Shown piece after piece: positions 1 to 7,823 of a stretch of 43,886 nucleotides of DNA. Numbering within the stretch: the first letter of the stretch is position 1; each line of letters begins with the position of its first letter. The notes under the pieces are model-generated. The model was not told the origin of the DNA. It ran no database searches and saw only the letters and a program-made list of their open reading frames with translations. The DNA comes from Planctomycetota bacterium. Its GTDB lineage: Bacteria; Planctomycetota; Planctomycetia; Pirellulales; Lacipirellulaceae. Location of the stretch: NCBI GenBank assembly GCA_024278955.1, contig JAJRSE010000085.1, forward strand, positions 1 through 43,886, written 5' to 3'. The translations under genes were made by a program, and so were the position numbers.

Positions 1-363
1 AAAGAGTTTCGGCGTGATGTTCTGGCTGCTTGTGATTCGGGTGGTGGCACTCGCGCAGTGGCATTGCAGTTCAAGGTTTCTGAATCGTGGGTTCGTCGCA
101 TCAAGCAAGATCGACGCGAGCAAGGTAAGATCGCTCCCCAAACAACGCGTCGTCGCCGAAAGGTATGGGAGCCGTATGCGGATTGGATTAAAGCCAAAAT
201 CGACAAGCAGCCTGATATTTATCTTCGAGAACTTCAGGCGGCTGCCAAAGAAGAGCTGGGCTGGGAAGTCTCGGATGTCACGTTGAGCCGAGCGTGCCGC
301 GCACTACGGCAGACTCGAAAAAAAAGACGCTTTTTGCCGTCGAGCAGCAGCGAGAAGACGTAG
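1..363 (+). CDS. IS630 transposase, N-terminal frame (orfA), 5'-truncated by window
   Basis: Frame 1 is open from the first base, so the true start lies upstream. The readable part begins [15 protein letters not shown] and contains the helix-turn-helix DNA-binding region of IS630 transposases ([13 protein letters not shown]), then a second winged-helix-like stretch ending near [10 protein letters not shown]. This part binds the element's terminal repeats. Alone it lacks all catalytic residues. It runs over an A8 tract at 318-325, where a -1 slip from codons AAA-AAA enters the orfB frame and gives the full transposase; unshifted ribosomes stop at 363. The ATG at 58 is internal to the domain and is not the start. 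Confidence 0.8.
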   Translation, partial: KEFRRDVLAACDSGGGTRAVALQFKVSESWVRRIKQDRREQGKIAPQTTRRRRKVWEPYADWIKAKIDKQPDIYLRELQAAAKEELGWEVSDVTLSRACRALRQTRKKRRFLPSSSSEKT

Positions 364-926
364 TCGAGGCGCGTCGGCAGTGGTCTGCCACACAACGTTC
401 GATCGATCCCGACCAGATTGTTTTTATCGATGAGACGTGGGCCAAGACTAACATGACACGCACCTATGGACGAAGTCCGCAAGGGACACGACTGATCGCC
501 CATGTTCCTTTCGGGCGTTGGGAGACGACGACGTTTCTTGGCGCCATGCGGTCAACGGGCTTCGTTGCCCCTTTGTGCATTGATGGGGCAATCAACGGTT
601 CGGTATTCAAGGCCTGGGTCGAACAGCACTTGGTTCCAACGCTTCGATCTGGCGATATCGTGGTGATGGACAACCTTTCAAGCCACAAAGTAAAAGGCGT
701 GGTAGCTGCCATCGAGGCCGTTGGGGCGGAGGTGCGTTACTTGCCACCTTATTCACCTGACTTGAATCCGATCGAATTGGCCTTCAGTAAATTCAAAAAA
801 CTACTGCGAGATGGCGCTGAACGAACCAATGACAAGCTTTGGCAACTCTGCGGAGAAGTCCTTGATCTGTTCACCGAGCACGAATGCCGAAACTATCTCA
901 AACACTGCGGGTACCGCTATAGTTAA
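294..926 (+). CDS. IS630 transposase, catalytic DDE frame (orfB)
   Basis: This is the catalytic half of the transposase. It shows the DDE triad of the IS630/Tc1 superfamily: Asp46 in IVFIDETW, Asp126 in [10 protein letters not shown] and Glu161 in [11 protein letters not shown], numbered from the frame's first GTG. It cuts the transposon ends and inserts the element at TA. The frame has no convincing start of its own: the GTG at 294 lies inside orfA and has no ribosome-binding site. The protein is therefore probably made as an orfA-orfB fusion by -1 frameshifting at A8 (318-325). The alternative is a decayed element with a one-base indel, but every catalytic motif is intact, which favours a working element. 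Confidence 0.85.
   Translation: MPRTTADSKKKTLFAVEQQREDVVEARRQWSATQRSIDPDQIVFIDETWAKTNMTRTYGRSPQGTRLIAHVPFGRWETTTFLGAMRSTGFVAPLCIDGAINGSVFKAWVEQHLVPTLRSGDIVVMDNLSSHKVKGVVAAIEAVGAEVRYLPPYSPDLNPIELAFSKFKKLLRDGAERTNDKLWQLCGEVLDLFTEHECRNYLKHCGYRYS
318..325 (+). other. A8 slippery tract for -1 frameshift
   Basis: There are eight consecutive A residues. The upstream frame reads CGA-AAA-AAA-AGA, so slipping back one base leaves both tRNAs on AAA codons and continues in the DDE frame. Programmed slippage on A runs is known in several IS families. No downstream stimulatory hairpin was identified. Confidence 0.6.
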
Positions 927-939
927 GGGACGACTGCTC

Positions 940-1137
940 TAGTGCAAGTCGCACAGACGTGCTCGGGTCACCGCACTAGTGCTTTGTCATAGCTAAAAAT
1001 TGGGGTACTGGCTGTCAGAACAACTACTGGATAACAACTTCTGTCAGCCAGCACCCCAATTCTAAGAGTTGTCAAAGCACTAGCACTCCAGCGTCAAACC
1101 GTGCTACGAGCGGAACCCCCGCCCGGGACTTGCACTA
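940..1137. repeat. Outer palindromic element (MITE-like) next to IS630
   Basis: TAGTGCAAGTC (940-950) is repeated in inverted orientation as GACTTGCACTA (1127-1137). The left copy begins at the TA that ends the IS630 element, and the right copy lies 6 bp from the end of the RND permease gene. No open frame lies between them. The arrangement suggests a small non-autonomous element that later received the inner element at 979-1080. Only about 11 bp of each end match, so the boundaries are tentative. Confidence 0.4.
979..1080. mobile_element. 102-bp MITE with long inverted repeats at TA
   Basis: The two ends form imperfect inverted repeats of about 43 bp around a short centre (about 1021-1038). 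Conserved blocks are GTGCTTTG, ATTGGGGT and CTGGCTG, with their complements on the right. The element is flanked on both sides by TA (977-978 and 1081-1082), as expected for Tc1/IS630-type insertion. It encodes nothing and would fold into one long hairpin. A miniature inverted-repeat transposable element mobilised in trans is the simplest reading. Confidence 0.65.
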
Positions 1138-1143
1138 CCCCAT

Positions 1144-4100
1144 TCAGACGGGTGCTTGGCAAGGTTTGTTGGAACGCGACTCCGTGCTTGGGTAGGAATC
1201 GAGGCTCGGTTGCATGGTTTGCTCGGTTTGCGAATCGCGGCAGCCTCGGCACATGAGTAACACGTAGCCGGCGGGGGCGAAGTAGAGGGCGAGGAGGGTT
1301 GCGCCGCTGACGCCGCCGGCGATGGAGGTCGCAAGCGGAGGCCAAAAGGCTCCTCCCGAGAGGAGCAGTGGCAGGAAGCCGGCGATGGTTGTTAACGTGG
1401 TGGAAAGAACATGCCGGGTAGAGCGGAGGACGACATCGCGGACAGCGGCGGGGTGGCCCTCACGGGCTTTGGGGTCTTCACGTAGTGCAGCCAGGACGAC
1501 GATCGTGTCGTTGATCGCTACGCCGATGAGCCCCATCGTTCCGATGATGGCCGTGAATCCGAACGGGTAGCCAAAAAGGGCCAACGCCCCGAGGCTCAAG
1601 CCGACCGAGAGAAACGCCACGGCACCAACGAGCCCTGCGATGCGGAAGCTATTGAAGCTGAGCACAAGCGTGGCGATCATAAGGACCAACAGCACGCTGA
1701 CACTCGACATGAGATTGCCGATCGCATCGTCGCGTTTCGAGGCTTCGCCACCGAACTCGTAGCGATACCTAGGCGGCATTTGAAAATTAGCAGCAGCCAA
1801 GCGGCTTTGAAAATCGCTTAACACCTGAGCCGGTAACGTGCCGGCGGTAATGTAAGCCTGGACTTCGTTCATCCGCAAAGTGTTAAAGTGGGGAATAACC
1901 ACCACTTCGGGGACCAGGGTAATGTCGGCCAAAGAAGAAAGAGGGACTCTCTGGCGTTGGCCATCGGCAGTGGCGTCCGCAAGTAAGTCGAGCGAGGCGA
2001 TTTGACTTAACTGGCCTCGACGTAAATTGTCGATGCGAACTCGGACGGGAAGTTCCTCGGTCGCTTCGAGTAGCGTGCCGCCTAACGAACCCTCAAGGGC
2101 CGAGTCGAGTTGCTTGGCTACCTCGGCATGATTGAGGCCGACGAGCCGTGCTTTTTCTTCGTCGATTTGGACCGCCAATTTGGGTTGAGCTTCGGCCAAG
2201 CTGGCCGTGGTGTGAAGGACGTCTGGAGTTGCGGCGAGAATGCCGCGGACTTCGTCGCCCAGGTGGCGCAAGACTTCGAGGTCGGGTCCGTAGAACCGTA
2301 GTTCGATCGGTGCCTCGAATGGAGGGCCTTGTTCCAGTTGACGAACAAGCACTTGTGCCGCAGGAAACGCCGCGTCAAGTTGAGCCTGGACCGTGTGAAT
2401 AGTATCTCGCACCGCTTTGGAAGACTCGACTTGCACGAGGGCCTGGGCGTACTGGGAAACCCCTTCGCGACTGGCGAGCATGTTGTAGTAGAACGGGGGC
2501 GCGCTCGAGCCAACAAACCATTCGACGTCGGTGATTTCCGGATGCTGGAGCAAGAGCTTGCGAGCCGCTTGCACGACTTCGGTGGTGTATCCGATCGAGG
2601 CTTGCGAGGGTAGCGAAAGTTGGATCTGAAACTGATTACGATCGGCAGGTGGGAAGAACTGTTCGGTCAACGTGGTGGCACCGAAGAACCCCGCGATCGG
2701 CAGCAAGAGCCCCAAGGCGATACCAAGTAGCGGCCGGTGGAAAATAACATCGAGTGTAGCGCGGTAGGCGATGGTAAGCCGAGGGTTAGAAAAACCGTCG
2801 GTCCACCAACGACGTCGCCTGGTGCCAGGAGTTGGGGCGTTGACGATTGCCATCAATGAAGGGGTGACCGTCATGGCGAGCAAAAATGAACTAGAAATCG
2901 CAAGGATAACACTCACGGCGATTGAACCGACGAACTCGCCTGCCGGACCAGGCATAAGAAAAATCGGGGCGAAGGAGAGCGCTGTGGTCACGGTCGAACC
3001 AAACAGCGGGACGGCCAAGTGGCGAACGCTGCGGGCCACCGAATCACGAGGAGCCAGCCCTGCGGCGATTCGTTCGCGTACTTCGTCGACCATGACGATC
3101 GCGTTATCAATCAAAAGCCCTAAGGCGATTATCAATCCGGTTATCGACATCTGATGCATGGGCAGACCGAGTAATCGCATACCAGCGAGCACCATGAGCG
3201 AGGCAAGCGGCAAAACCGAACCGACAACAAGAGCGCTGCGCCAGCCCATCATCAGCCATACGACTCCAACCACTGCGGCCGCTCCGAGGAACAAATTTTT
3301 GAGCAACGTGGTCAGGCGATTTTCGACGTACTTATTCTGTTCAAAAAGAGTTTTCAAGCGAACGCCGCTCGTAAGATCGGCGGCAAAGGATTCGAGTACG
3401 GCGTTGAGATCGCGGGTCCAACGGTCGACTCTTTGCTGGCTCTTGACCAAAGTTCCTAGGGCGATCGCGGCGCGGCCGTCGATCAAGGCAAGGCTGCTTT
3501 GCGGATGGACGATCCCCTTTTCGACCTGGGCAATATCGCCCAACGATACAAACCGGCCACTATTGCCTGCGGTTGCGTCGGCAACGATTGGTATGCGGCG
3601 GATGCGTTCGAGCGAGGTAAGCTCGGTATCGACTTCGATAATCAAGTTGCCCTGGTCGGTTCGTAACAACCCAGCCGAGACTTTGGCGTCGCTGGCTTGA
3701 AGTTGTCGTGTGACGTCGGCGATTGTGAGGCCTAAGGCGGCTAGTTCGTCTTGACGGATTTCGACCACGATTTCTTCCTTCGGGTCGCCATAAGTATCGA
3801 CATCGCGGGTACCAGAAATTGCGCGTAGGCGATCTTCTAAGGCCTCGGCTTGCCGCCGTAGAATGGCATAGTTGGGCGGGTCGGGCAAATCCCAAACCAG
3901 CGCGACGATCGAGGCATAGGCGGTTACCTCAAGCAAATCGAAATCGGGGTCGGTTGCGTCTTCGGGGAGCAAAGGCTCGACATCGTCGAGCTTCGAGCGG
4001 ACACGCGACCACACCTCGTCGACGAGGTAGATGTCGTCTTTTAGTTCGATCGAGACGGCGGAGATACCGTTGCGGCTTGAGGATCGCAATTCCTTGATCT

Positions 4101-4320
4101 CCTCAATTTGCTGCAATTCTTCTTCGAGTTTTTCGGTAACGAGCGCTTCGACCCGTTCGGCACTTGCGCCGGGGAAGAAAGTGTTGATAATCGCAGCCCG
4201 TTGCGTAAGGACCGGATCTTCCATTCTCGGGAGAACCAAGTACGACGACAGCCCCGCGACAAGGATAAGGCAAATCGCGAGGGTGAGGAGTCGGCGGTTG
4301 TTGTAAAAAAGGCTCGACAT
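1144..4320 (-). CDS. RND-family efflux permease (AcrB/HAE-like)
   Basis: This inner-membrane proton-driven drug or solvent exporter has 1058 residues, the usual length for the AcrB superfamily. The first transmembrane helix is at residues about 9-30, followed by the porter-domain motif PGASAERVE. The TM4 segment reads GLLIDNAIVMVDEV and keeps the relay Asp (AcrB Asp407) but has Asn at the second position. The TM10 segment GLIGVAINDTIV has Asn-Asp where AcrB has Lys940-Asn, so the proton relay differs from the AcrB textbook set, as in many divergent family members. It is the last gene of a TetR-MFP-RND operon and starts 25 nt after the fusion protein. No outer-membrane channel gene is present. 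The substrate cannot be read from the sequence. Confidence 0.93.
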   Translation of the reverse strand: MSSLFYNNRRLLTLAICLILVAGLSSYLVLPRMEDPVLTQRAAIINTFFPGASAERVEALVTEKLEEELQQIEEIKELRSSSRNGISAVSIELKDDIYLVDEVWSRVRSKLDDVEPLLPEDATDPDFDLLEVTAYASIVALVWDLPDPPNYAILRRQAEALEDRLRAISGTRDVDTYGDPKEEIVVEIRQDELAALGLTIADVTRQLQASDAKVSAGLLRTDQGNLIIEVDTELTSLERIRRIPIVADATAGNSGRFVSLGDIAQVEKGIVHPQSSLALIDGRAAIALGTLVKSQQRVDRWTRDLNAVLESFAADLTSGVRLKTLFEQNKYVENRLTTLLKNLFLGAAAVVGVVWLMMGWRSALVVGSVLPLASLMVLAGMRLLGLPMHQMSITGLIIALGLLIDNAIVMVDEVRERIAAGLAPRDSVARSVRHLAVPLFGSTVTTALSFAPIFLMPGPAGEFVGSIAVSVILAISSSFLLAMTVTPSLMAIVNAPTPGTRRRRWWTDGFSNPRLTIAYRATLDVIFHRPLLGIALGLLLPIAGFFGATTLTEQFFPPADRNQFQIQLSLPSQASIGYTTEVVQAARKLLLQHPEITDVEWFVGSSAPPFYYNMLASREGVSQYAQALVQVESSKAVRDTIHTVQAQLDAAFPAAQVLVRQLEQGPPFEAPIELRFYGPDLEVLRHLGDEVRGILAATPDVLHTTASLAEAQPKLAVQIDEEKARLVGLNHAEVAKQLDSALEGSLGGTLLEATEELPVRVRIDNLRRGQLSQIASLDLLADATADGQRQRVPLSSLADITLVPEVVVIPHFNTLRMNEVQAYITAGTLPAQVLSDFQSRLAAANFQMPPRYRYEFGGEASKRDDAIGNLMSSVSVLLVLMIATLVLSFNSFRIAGLVGAVAFLSVGLSLGALALFGYPFGFTAIIGTMGLIGVAINDTIVVLAALREDPKAREGHPAAVRDVVLRSTRHVLSTTLTTIAGFLPLLLSGGAFWPPLATSIAGGVSGATLLALYFAPAGYVLLMCRGCRDSQTEQTMQPSLDSYPSTESRSNKPCQAPV

Positions 4321-4334
4321 CAGAGTAAATCGTT

Positions 4335-4362
4335 GAGGCTAGAGGCTAGAGGCTAGAGGCGA
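4335..4362. repeat. Tandem heptamer GAGGCTA x3 plus variant
   Basis: Three exact copies of GAGGCTA (4335-4355) are followed by GAGGCGA. The tract spans the stop codon of the membrane-fusion protein (minus strand TAG at 4346-4348), so the last residues, SLASSL, are repeat-encoded. Because the unit is 7 bp, gain or loss of a copy would change the C-terminus. Related GGCTAGGGG-type tracts occur in spacers near 12700, 23070 and 31880. Confidence 0.7.
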
Positions 4363-5689
4363 GAGAGGGCTCTTGCGCTGTGACTTGTTGGCCGACCACG
4401 ATGCGGTGGGTGCCGCCCGTGACAATTTGGTCGCCGGATTGGAGAGAACCACGGACGAAGCAGCTTTCGCCGAGAGTGTCGAGTAGCTCGACGTCGCGGC
4501 GAGCTACTCGATTGTTTTGGACAATGTAAACCGACCATAGGCCTCGCGTGCCGCGAGTGAGTGCCGTAGTTGGAACCCAGTAGCCTTGCTGAGAAATCCG
4601 TTCGGCGAGCGCGAGCCGAACGACCTGCCCGGGCAGTATGCCGGCTTGTTTCGGCTCGAGACGGAAAATGGCGTTGCGTGTTCGCGTCGCCTGGCTGATA
4701 TCGGGTGCAAGCGATTGCAGAACCGCCTTGACCCGAACGCCATCAACCAACAGACCGTGTTGCTCGCCGATCCGCAACGACCGGGCTGCGGCGGGAGGAA
4801 GGCCGATCCAGGCCTCAAGGTGGGTGTCGTCGAGGACTTCGAGCACCGCCGACCCCGACGTGAGAACGACACCCTCATCGATAAGCCGGCGAGCAATGCG
4901 TCCCGCGAAAGGCGCGACGAGCTGCGTGTCTTCGAGATCGTGAGCAATGTCGGCAAGCTGGGCATGAAGCTGCGAAAGTCGAGCACGTTGGGCCGCGATT
5001 TGCTCGCTGCGTGTTCCGGCCAGCAGTTCATCAAGTTGACGCTGGACCACGTCTACCCGGGCCACTGCGGCCTGGGCATCGAATAGAAAGGTTTCGTATT
5101 CCTCGCGCGAAACCGACGCGGTTCGTACCAGTTGCTCGCGACGAGCCAACTGTTTGGCCAAGACTTGACTTTGCGACTGCAACGCAAGCACCTCGGCCTG
5201 CTTGGCAGCAATCGTTTCCTTGCGAGGCCCGGCGAGGAGTTCCGACAAAACGGCTTGAGCTTCGTTGACTTGGGCTGCAAGCCTCGATCGAGCGGCGAGG
5301 ATGTGCCGGTTATCGAGCTGACCAAGTGTTTGCCCTAATTCGACCGATTGCCCCTCGTCGACCAGAAGCTCGATGAGCTCGCCCCCGCGTCGGAAGCTAA
5401 GCAGGCTGCGCCGGGCTCCGTGCAGGAGGCCTGTGTAGTTGCGGTTACGGGTGTAGCTTTCGACTCGCTCGGCGAGCAAAGTTGCTACGGGCAACGGGGC
5501 GTTCTGGGCCTGGGGCTCTGGAGTGGCACTGGCAGATGAGGAGGTCCGCCAGAGGGTCGTACCAACCGCAATCGCGATGCCGGCGAAAAGATAGGGCAGA
5601 AGCTTAAGAGGACGGCGTGTCACATTCTGACGCCTTGTCATTTTCTTGGCAAAAAAAGGCTCTTCGGTCGTTTGGGTAGCGTTACTCAT
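4346..5689 (-). CDS. RND efflux periplasmic adaptor (HlyD/AcrA-type membrane-fusion protein)
   Basis: This 447-residue adaptor should couple the RND permease to an outer-membrane channel. A single membrane anchor lies at residues about 30-46 (LPYLFAGIAIAVGTTLW). It is followed by a lipoyl half-motif (LLVDEGQSVELGQTLGQLDN), a long alpha-helical hairpin rich in Ala, Gln, Leu and Glu (about residues 130-250) and a second lipoyl half (TQLVAPFAGRIARRLIDEG). The beta-barrel and membrane-proximal regions end near GDQIVTGG. The chosen ATG overlaps the end of the TetR gene by 8 nt, which indicates translational coupling. The permease gene follows after 25 nt. The C-terminus is written by a tandem heptamer repeat. 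Confidence 0.92.
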   Translation of the reverse strand: MSNATQTTEEPFFAKKMTRRQNVTRRPLKLLPYLFAGIAIAVGTTLWRTSSSASATPEPQAQNAPLPVATLLAERVESYTRNRNYTGLLHGARRSLLSFRRGGELIELLVDEGQSVELGQTLGQLDNRHILAARSRLAAQVNEAQAVLSELLAGPRKETIAAKQAEVLALQSQSQVLAKQLARREQLVRTASVSREEYETFLFDAQAAVARVDVVQRQLDELLAGTRSEQIAAQRARLSQLHAQLADIAHDLEDTQLVAPFAGRIARRLIDEGVVLTSGSAVLEVLDDTHLEAWIGLPPAAARSLRIGEQHGLLVDGVRVKAVLQSLAPDISQATRTRNAIFRLEPKQAGILPGQVVRLALAERISQQGYWVPTTALTRGTRGLWSVYIVQNNRVARRDVELLDTLGESCFVRGSLQSGDQIVTGGTHRIVVGQQVTAQEPSLASSL

Positions 5690-6395
5690 CTTTCAGCATC
5701 TCCCGTTTCACTTGGTCCATGACGCCCGGGTAATCGACGTCCGAAGAAAGAGGCCGCCAGTTGTGGCCATCTAACATGCGATTTTGGCTGAGACGAAGTG
5801 CCTCGACCGGGTCGGTAATACCATTTTCCTTCAGCGACCCGCTACTAGAAATAATCGTGTAGGCACCAAAATTTAGCGACCAGAGGCCAAAAACCAAATC
5901 CTCGGCCGATCGGCCTGGAGGCAACTCGAGGTCGCCCTGAGAGAGCCCATCCCGAACGATTCCGCCCACGATTTGTAGGCAACGACCTTCGCAGGCATCC
6001 ATGAATTGGCGGCGTTCTTCGCTCGTTTTCTCCCAAATCGAACTAGAGCGAACGATCTGCTCGACCGCAAAGTGCATCGGGTAGCGTTCGACAAACGCTT
6101 CGGCTGCCGCACCGATCGCGGCCATGCGGGTACGCGAGTCGCCGGGCCAAGTCGCGGCTCGCTCGAACATGGCGAGGCGAGTTTCGAGAGCCTCGTTCGC
6201 GAGGGCCAGGATGATTTCTTCTTTATTTCGGAAGTGCTGATAGATGGTGCCCTTGGAGTACTCCATCTCCGCAGCAATGCGGTCCATGCTGAGCCCCAGA
6301 TAGCCGACCTCTTGGAGCATCTCACGAGCGAGCTGCAGGATTCGATTTTCCCGCTCGGTTCGTTCGCGTTCTTTTCTGGTGAGCACAGTAGCCAT
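5682..6395 (-). CDS. TetR/AcrR-family transcriptional regulator
   Basis: This 237-residue regulator has an N-terminal TetR HTH (about residues 15-60), with MDRIAAEMEYSKGTIYQHF as the recognition region. The C-terminal ligand-binding domain is helical and diverse. It leads the RND operon and very probably represses it and itself until an efflux substrate binds. The promoter reads TTGTCA, a 17-nt spacer, then GATAAT (6430-6402). The -10 box ends only 6 nt before the ATG, so the mRNA would be leaderless or nearly so. A GTCA-N5-TGAC palindrome at 6416-6428 overlaps the -35/spacer and is a candidate operator. The natural inducer is unknown. Confidence 0.92.
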   Translation of the reverse strand: MATVLTRKERERTERENRILQLAREMLQEVGYLGLSMDRIAAEMEYSKGTIYQHFRNKEEIILALANEALETRLAMFERAATWPGDSRTRMAAIGAAAEAFVERYPMHFAVEQIVRSSSIWEKTSEERRQFMDACEGRCLQIVGGIVRDGLSQGDLELPPGRSAEDLVFGLWSLNFGAYTIISSSGSLKENGITDPVEALRLSQNRMLDGHNWRPLSSDVDYPGVMDQVKREMLKDE

Positions 6396-6401
6396 ATTCT
6401 C

Positions 6402-6430
6402 ATTATCGACTCTTCGTCATTTTTTGACAA
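6402..6430 (-). promoter_or_regulatory. Promoter of the TetR-RND operon, near-leaderless
   Basis: On the minus strand, TTGTCA (6430-6425), 17 nt, GATAAT (6407-6402), then GAGAAT and the ATG at 6395. Consensus match and spacing are good. A transcript starting about 7 nt after the -10 box would begin at or next to the start codon. Confidence 0.6.
6416..6428. promoter_or_regulatory. Candidate TetR operator
   Basis: GTCATTTTTTGAC is a short palindrome (GTCA/TGAC arms) lying inside the TetR promoter between the -35 and -10 boxes, where bound protein would block RNA polymerase. Assignment to this regulator is inferred from position only. Confidence 0.35.
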
Positions 6431-6459
6431 GGTGTATTTTCCAAGCTTCCACAAATCGC

Positions 6460-6488
6460 TTGCTTTCAATCTAGTGTATTGCTACAGT
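6460..6488 (+). promoter_or_regulatory. Promoter of the GntR-ABC operon, near-leaderless
   Basis: TTGCTT (6460-6465), 17-nt spacer, TACAGT (6483-6488). The ATG at 6496 begins 7 nt after the -10 box, leaving no room for a leader or Shine-Dalgarno. The divergent TetR promoter has the same geometry. Confidence 0.5.
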
Positions 6489-6496
6489 GATACACA
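6473..6496. promoter_or_regulatory. YtrA-type operator over the GntR promoter
   Basis: AGTGTA (6473-6478) and TACACA (6491-6496) are inverted around 12 nt; the core GTGTAT/ATACAC arms at 6474-6495 are perfect. Bacillus YtrA is known to bind AGTGTA-N-TACACT with a similar spacer. Here the site covers the -10 box and the start codon, so the GntR protein should repress its own operon. Confidence 0.6.
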
Positions 6497-6903
6497 TGAG
6501 CAGCAAGCCTATTCCTTTTGAAATCCACCCTTCGTCTGGGGTTCCGATCTATCGGCAGCTTGTCGATCAGGTCTATGCCCTACTGGCGGGGGGGCAGCTG
6601 GCTGAGGGCGAGTTGCTGCCGAGTGTTCGCCGGGTGGCTCAGGCAGCGGCGGTGAATCCGATGACGGTGAGCAAAGCCTATTCGCTGCTCGAGTCGCAAG
6701 GAGTCGTCCAGCGAGTTCGCGGGCAAGGAATGCGTGTCACAAAACCGCAAGCTGCGGGCAACCTTGAAGAGCGAGAAGATCAGTTTCGCCGATTCCTGGA
6801 ACCGGCATTCCATCGTGCCCAGCAGTTGGGGCTCGACGAAGCAGAAACCCGTCAAGTTGTTGAATCGCTGCTACAAGAACTTCGTAAAACGCAAAATCCA
6901 TGA
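6496..6903 (+). CDS. GntR-family regulator, YtrA subfamily
   Basis: This 135-residue protein has a winged-helix DNA-binding domain at residues about 8-75: PIYRQLVDQVYALLAGGQL is the typical GntR first helix pair, and SVRRVAQAAAVNPMTVSKAY is the recognition helix. A short C-terminal helical tail serves dimerisation and there is no large effector domain. That is the YtrA layout, a subfamily that usually sits first in operons of ABC transporters and represses them. A GTG at 6487 is in frame but lies within the -10/operator sequence, so the ATG at 6496 is chosen. The stop overlaps the ABC ATPase start by 4 nt (ATGA). Confidence 0.9.
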   Translation: MSSKPIPFEIHPSSGVPIYRQLVDQVYALLAGGQLAEGELLPSVRRVAQAAAVNPMTVSKAYSLLESQGVVQRVRGQGMRVTKPQAAGNLEEREDQFRRFLEPAFHRAQQLGLDEAETRQVVESLLQELRKTQNP

Positions 6904-7781
6904 GCAATGCCATGATCAAAATCAATCAGCTTGAGAAACATTTCGATAGCAAACAGGTGCTCCAGGGTGTCGATCTCGAAGTCCCGTCTGGTACGGTGCT
7001 CGGTCTGCTCGGCCAAAACGGCTGCGGCAAGACGACGCTCATAAAATGTCTGCTAGGGCTCCTGCGACCGACCGGCGGAACGGCGAGCATCTTGGGCGAC
7101 GATGCCTGGAACCTTTCGGCGGATACCAAATCTCGGTTGGGCTACGTGCCGCAGGAAGTGGTGAGCTATCCGTGGATGCGAGTGCGTCAGGTAATCGCCT
7201 ACACGGCAGCGTTTTATCCGAGTTGGAACGGGCCGTTTGTCGACGAGTTGTGCCGCCGTTGGCAGTTGCCGCTGGAAGATCGGGTGGGACCGCTTTCGGT
7301 AGGGCAATTGCAAACGCTGGGGATCGTGCTGGCGATGGGGCACGAGCCCGATCTGCTGGTGCTCGACGAGCCGGTCGCAAGCCTCGACCCGAGTGCCCGG
7401 CGGCAGTTTCTTCGGACGCTGCTTGAGATTGTCGACCAGCCGAATCGTACCGTGCTGTTTTCGACACACATCACTAGCGACCTGGAACGGGTGGCCAATC
7501 GGGTGGCAATTATGCGCGAGGGGAAGATTGCGTTTCATGGCGAATTGGATTCACTGAAAGAACGCGTGAAGCGGCTACATATCGCTTCGCGTCAGGAGTT
7601 GCCGCGAAGCTTTGCGGTGCTAGGGGCGCTGCGATGCGAAGTCGAAGGCACGGCAGCGACGGTGAGCGTCGACGATTTCGACGAAAGTCTGGTCGATGAA
7701 ATGCGAACGACCTGGGACGCCGAGGTTACGGTCCACGATTTGAATTTGGAAGAGATTTTTGTCGAGATGCACAACCAATAA
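6900..7781 (+). CDS. ABC transporter ATP-binding protein
   Basis: This 293-residue cytoplasmic ATPase pairs with the following membrane protein. Walker A is GQNGCGKTT (38-46), the Q-loop Gln85 is in YVPQE, and the signature is LSVGQ (132-136), a mild variant of LSGGQ. Walker B is LLVLDE (152-157), the D-loop is SLDP and the switch His190 is in FSTH. After residue 215 it has a C-terminal regulatory extension, as in CcmA/YtrB-type ATPases. It overlaps the GntR gene by 4 nt. It probably drives export of a hydrophobic or peptide-like compound sensed through GntR signalling, but the substrate is not evident. Confidence 0.93.
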   Translation: MSNAMIKINQLEKHFDSKQVLQGVDLEVPSGTVLGLLGQNGCGKTTLIKCLLGLLRPTGGTASILGDDAWNLSADTKSRLGYVPQEVVSYPWMRVRQVIAYTAAFYPSWNGPFVDELCRRWQLPLEDRVGPLSVGQLQTLGIVLAMGHEPDLLVLDEPVASLDPSARRQFLRTLLEIVDQPNRTVLFSTHITSDLERVANRVAIMREGKIAFHGELDSLKERVKRLHIASRQELPRSFAVLGALRCEVEGTAATVSVDDFDESLVDEMRTTWDAEVTVHDLNLEEIFVEMHNQ

Positions 7782-7791
7782 CCCAATAGCC

Positions 7792-7808
7792 GCGATGCGA
7801 CGCATCGC
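7792..7808. repeat. 17-nt perfect palindrome between ABC genes
   Basis: GCGATGCGACGCATCGC has 8-bp arms around one base and lies between the ATPase stop and the permease ATG at 7824. It could form an mRNA hairpin that sets the relative yield of the two subunits. No function is demonstrated. Confidence 0.5.
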
Positions 7809-7823
7809 CGGAGTGTACCTTTC

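Larger units (their letters stand above)
1..939 (+). mobile_element. IS630-family insertion sequence, 5' end outside window
   Basis: This is the right-hand part of an IS630/Tc1-mariner-type element. It carries two overlapping transposase frames on the plus strand (orfA from the window edge, orfB to 926). The right end appears to be ...GACTGCTC at 932-939, followed by a TA at 940-941, the dinucleotide this family duplicates on insertion. The same terminal motif (TA then GAGCA, or its complement) recurs at the small palindromic element at 33376-33498 and alone at about 36990, so related ends are scattered through the window. The left end and the first residues of the transposase lie before base 1. 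Family assignment rests on the DDE motifs and architecture; the exact end is inferred. Confidence 0.85.

Noticed and set aside
6487..6495. GTG start for the GntR regulator
   Set aside because: The GTG overlaps the -10 box and operator, so an mRNA beginning after that box could not include it; ATG 6496 is used.
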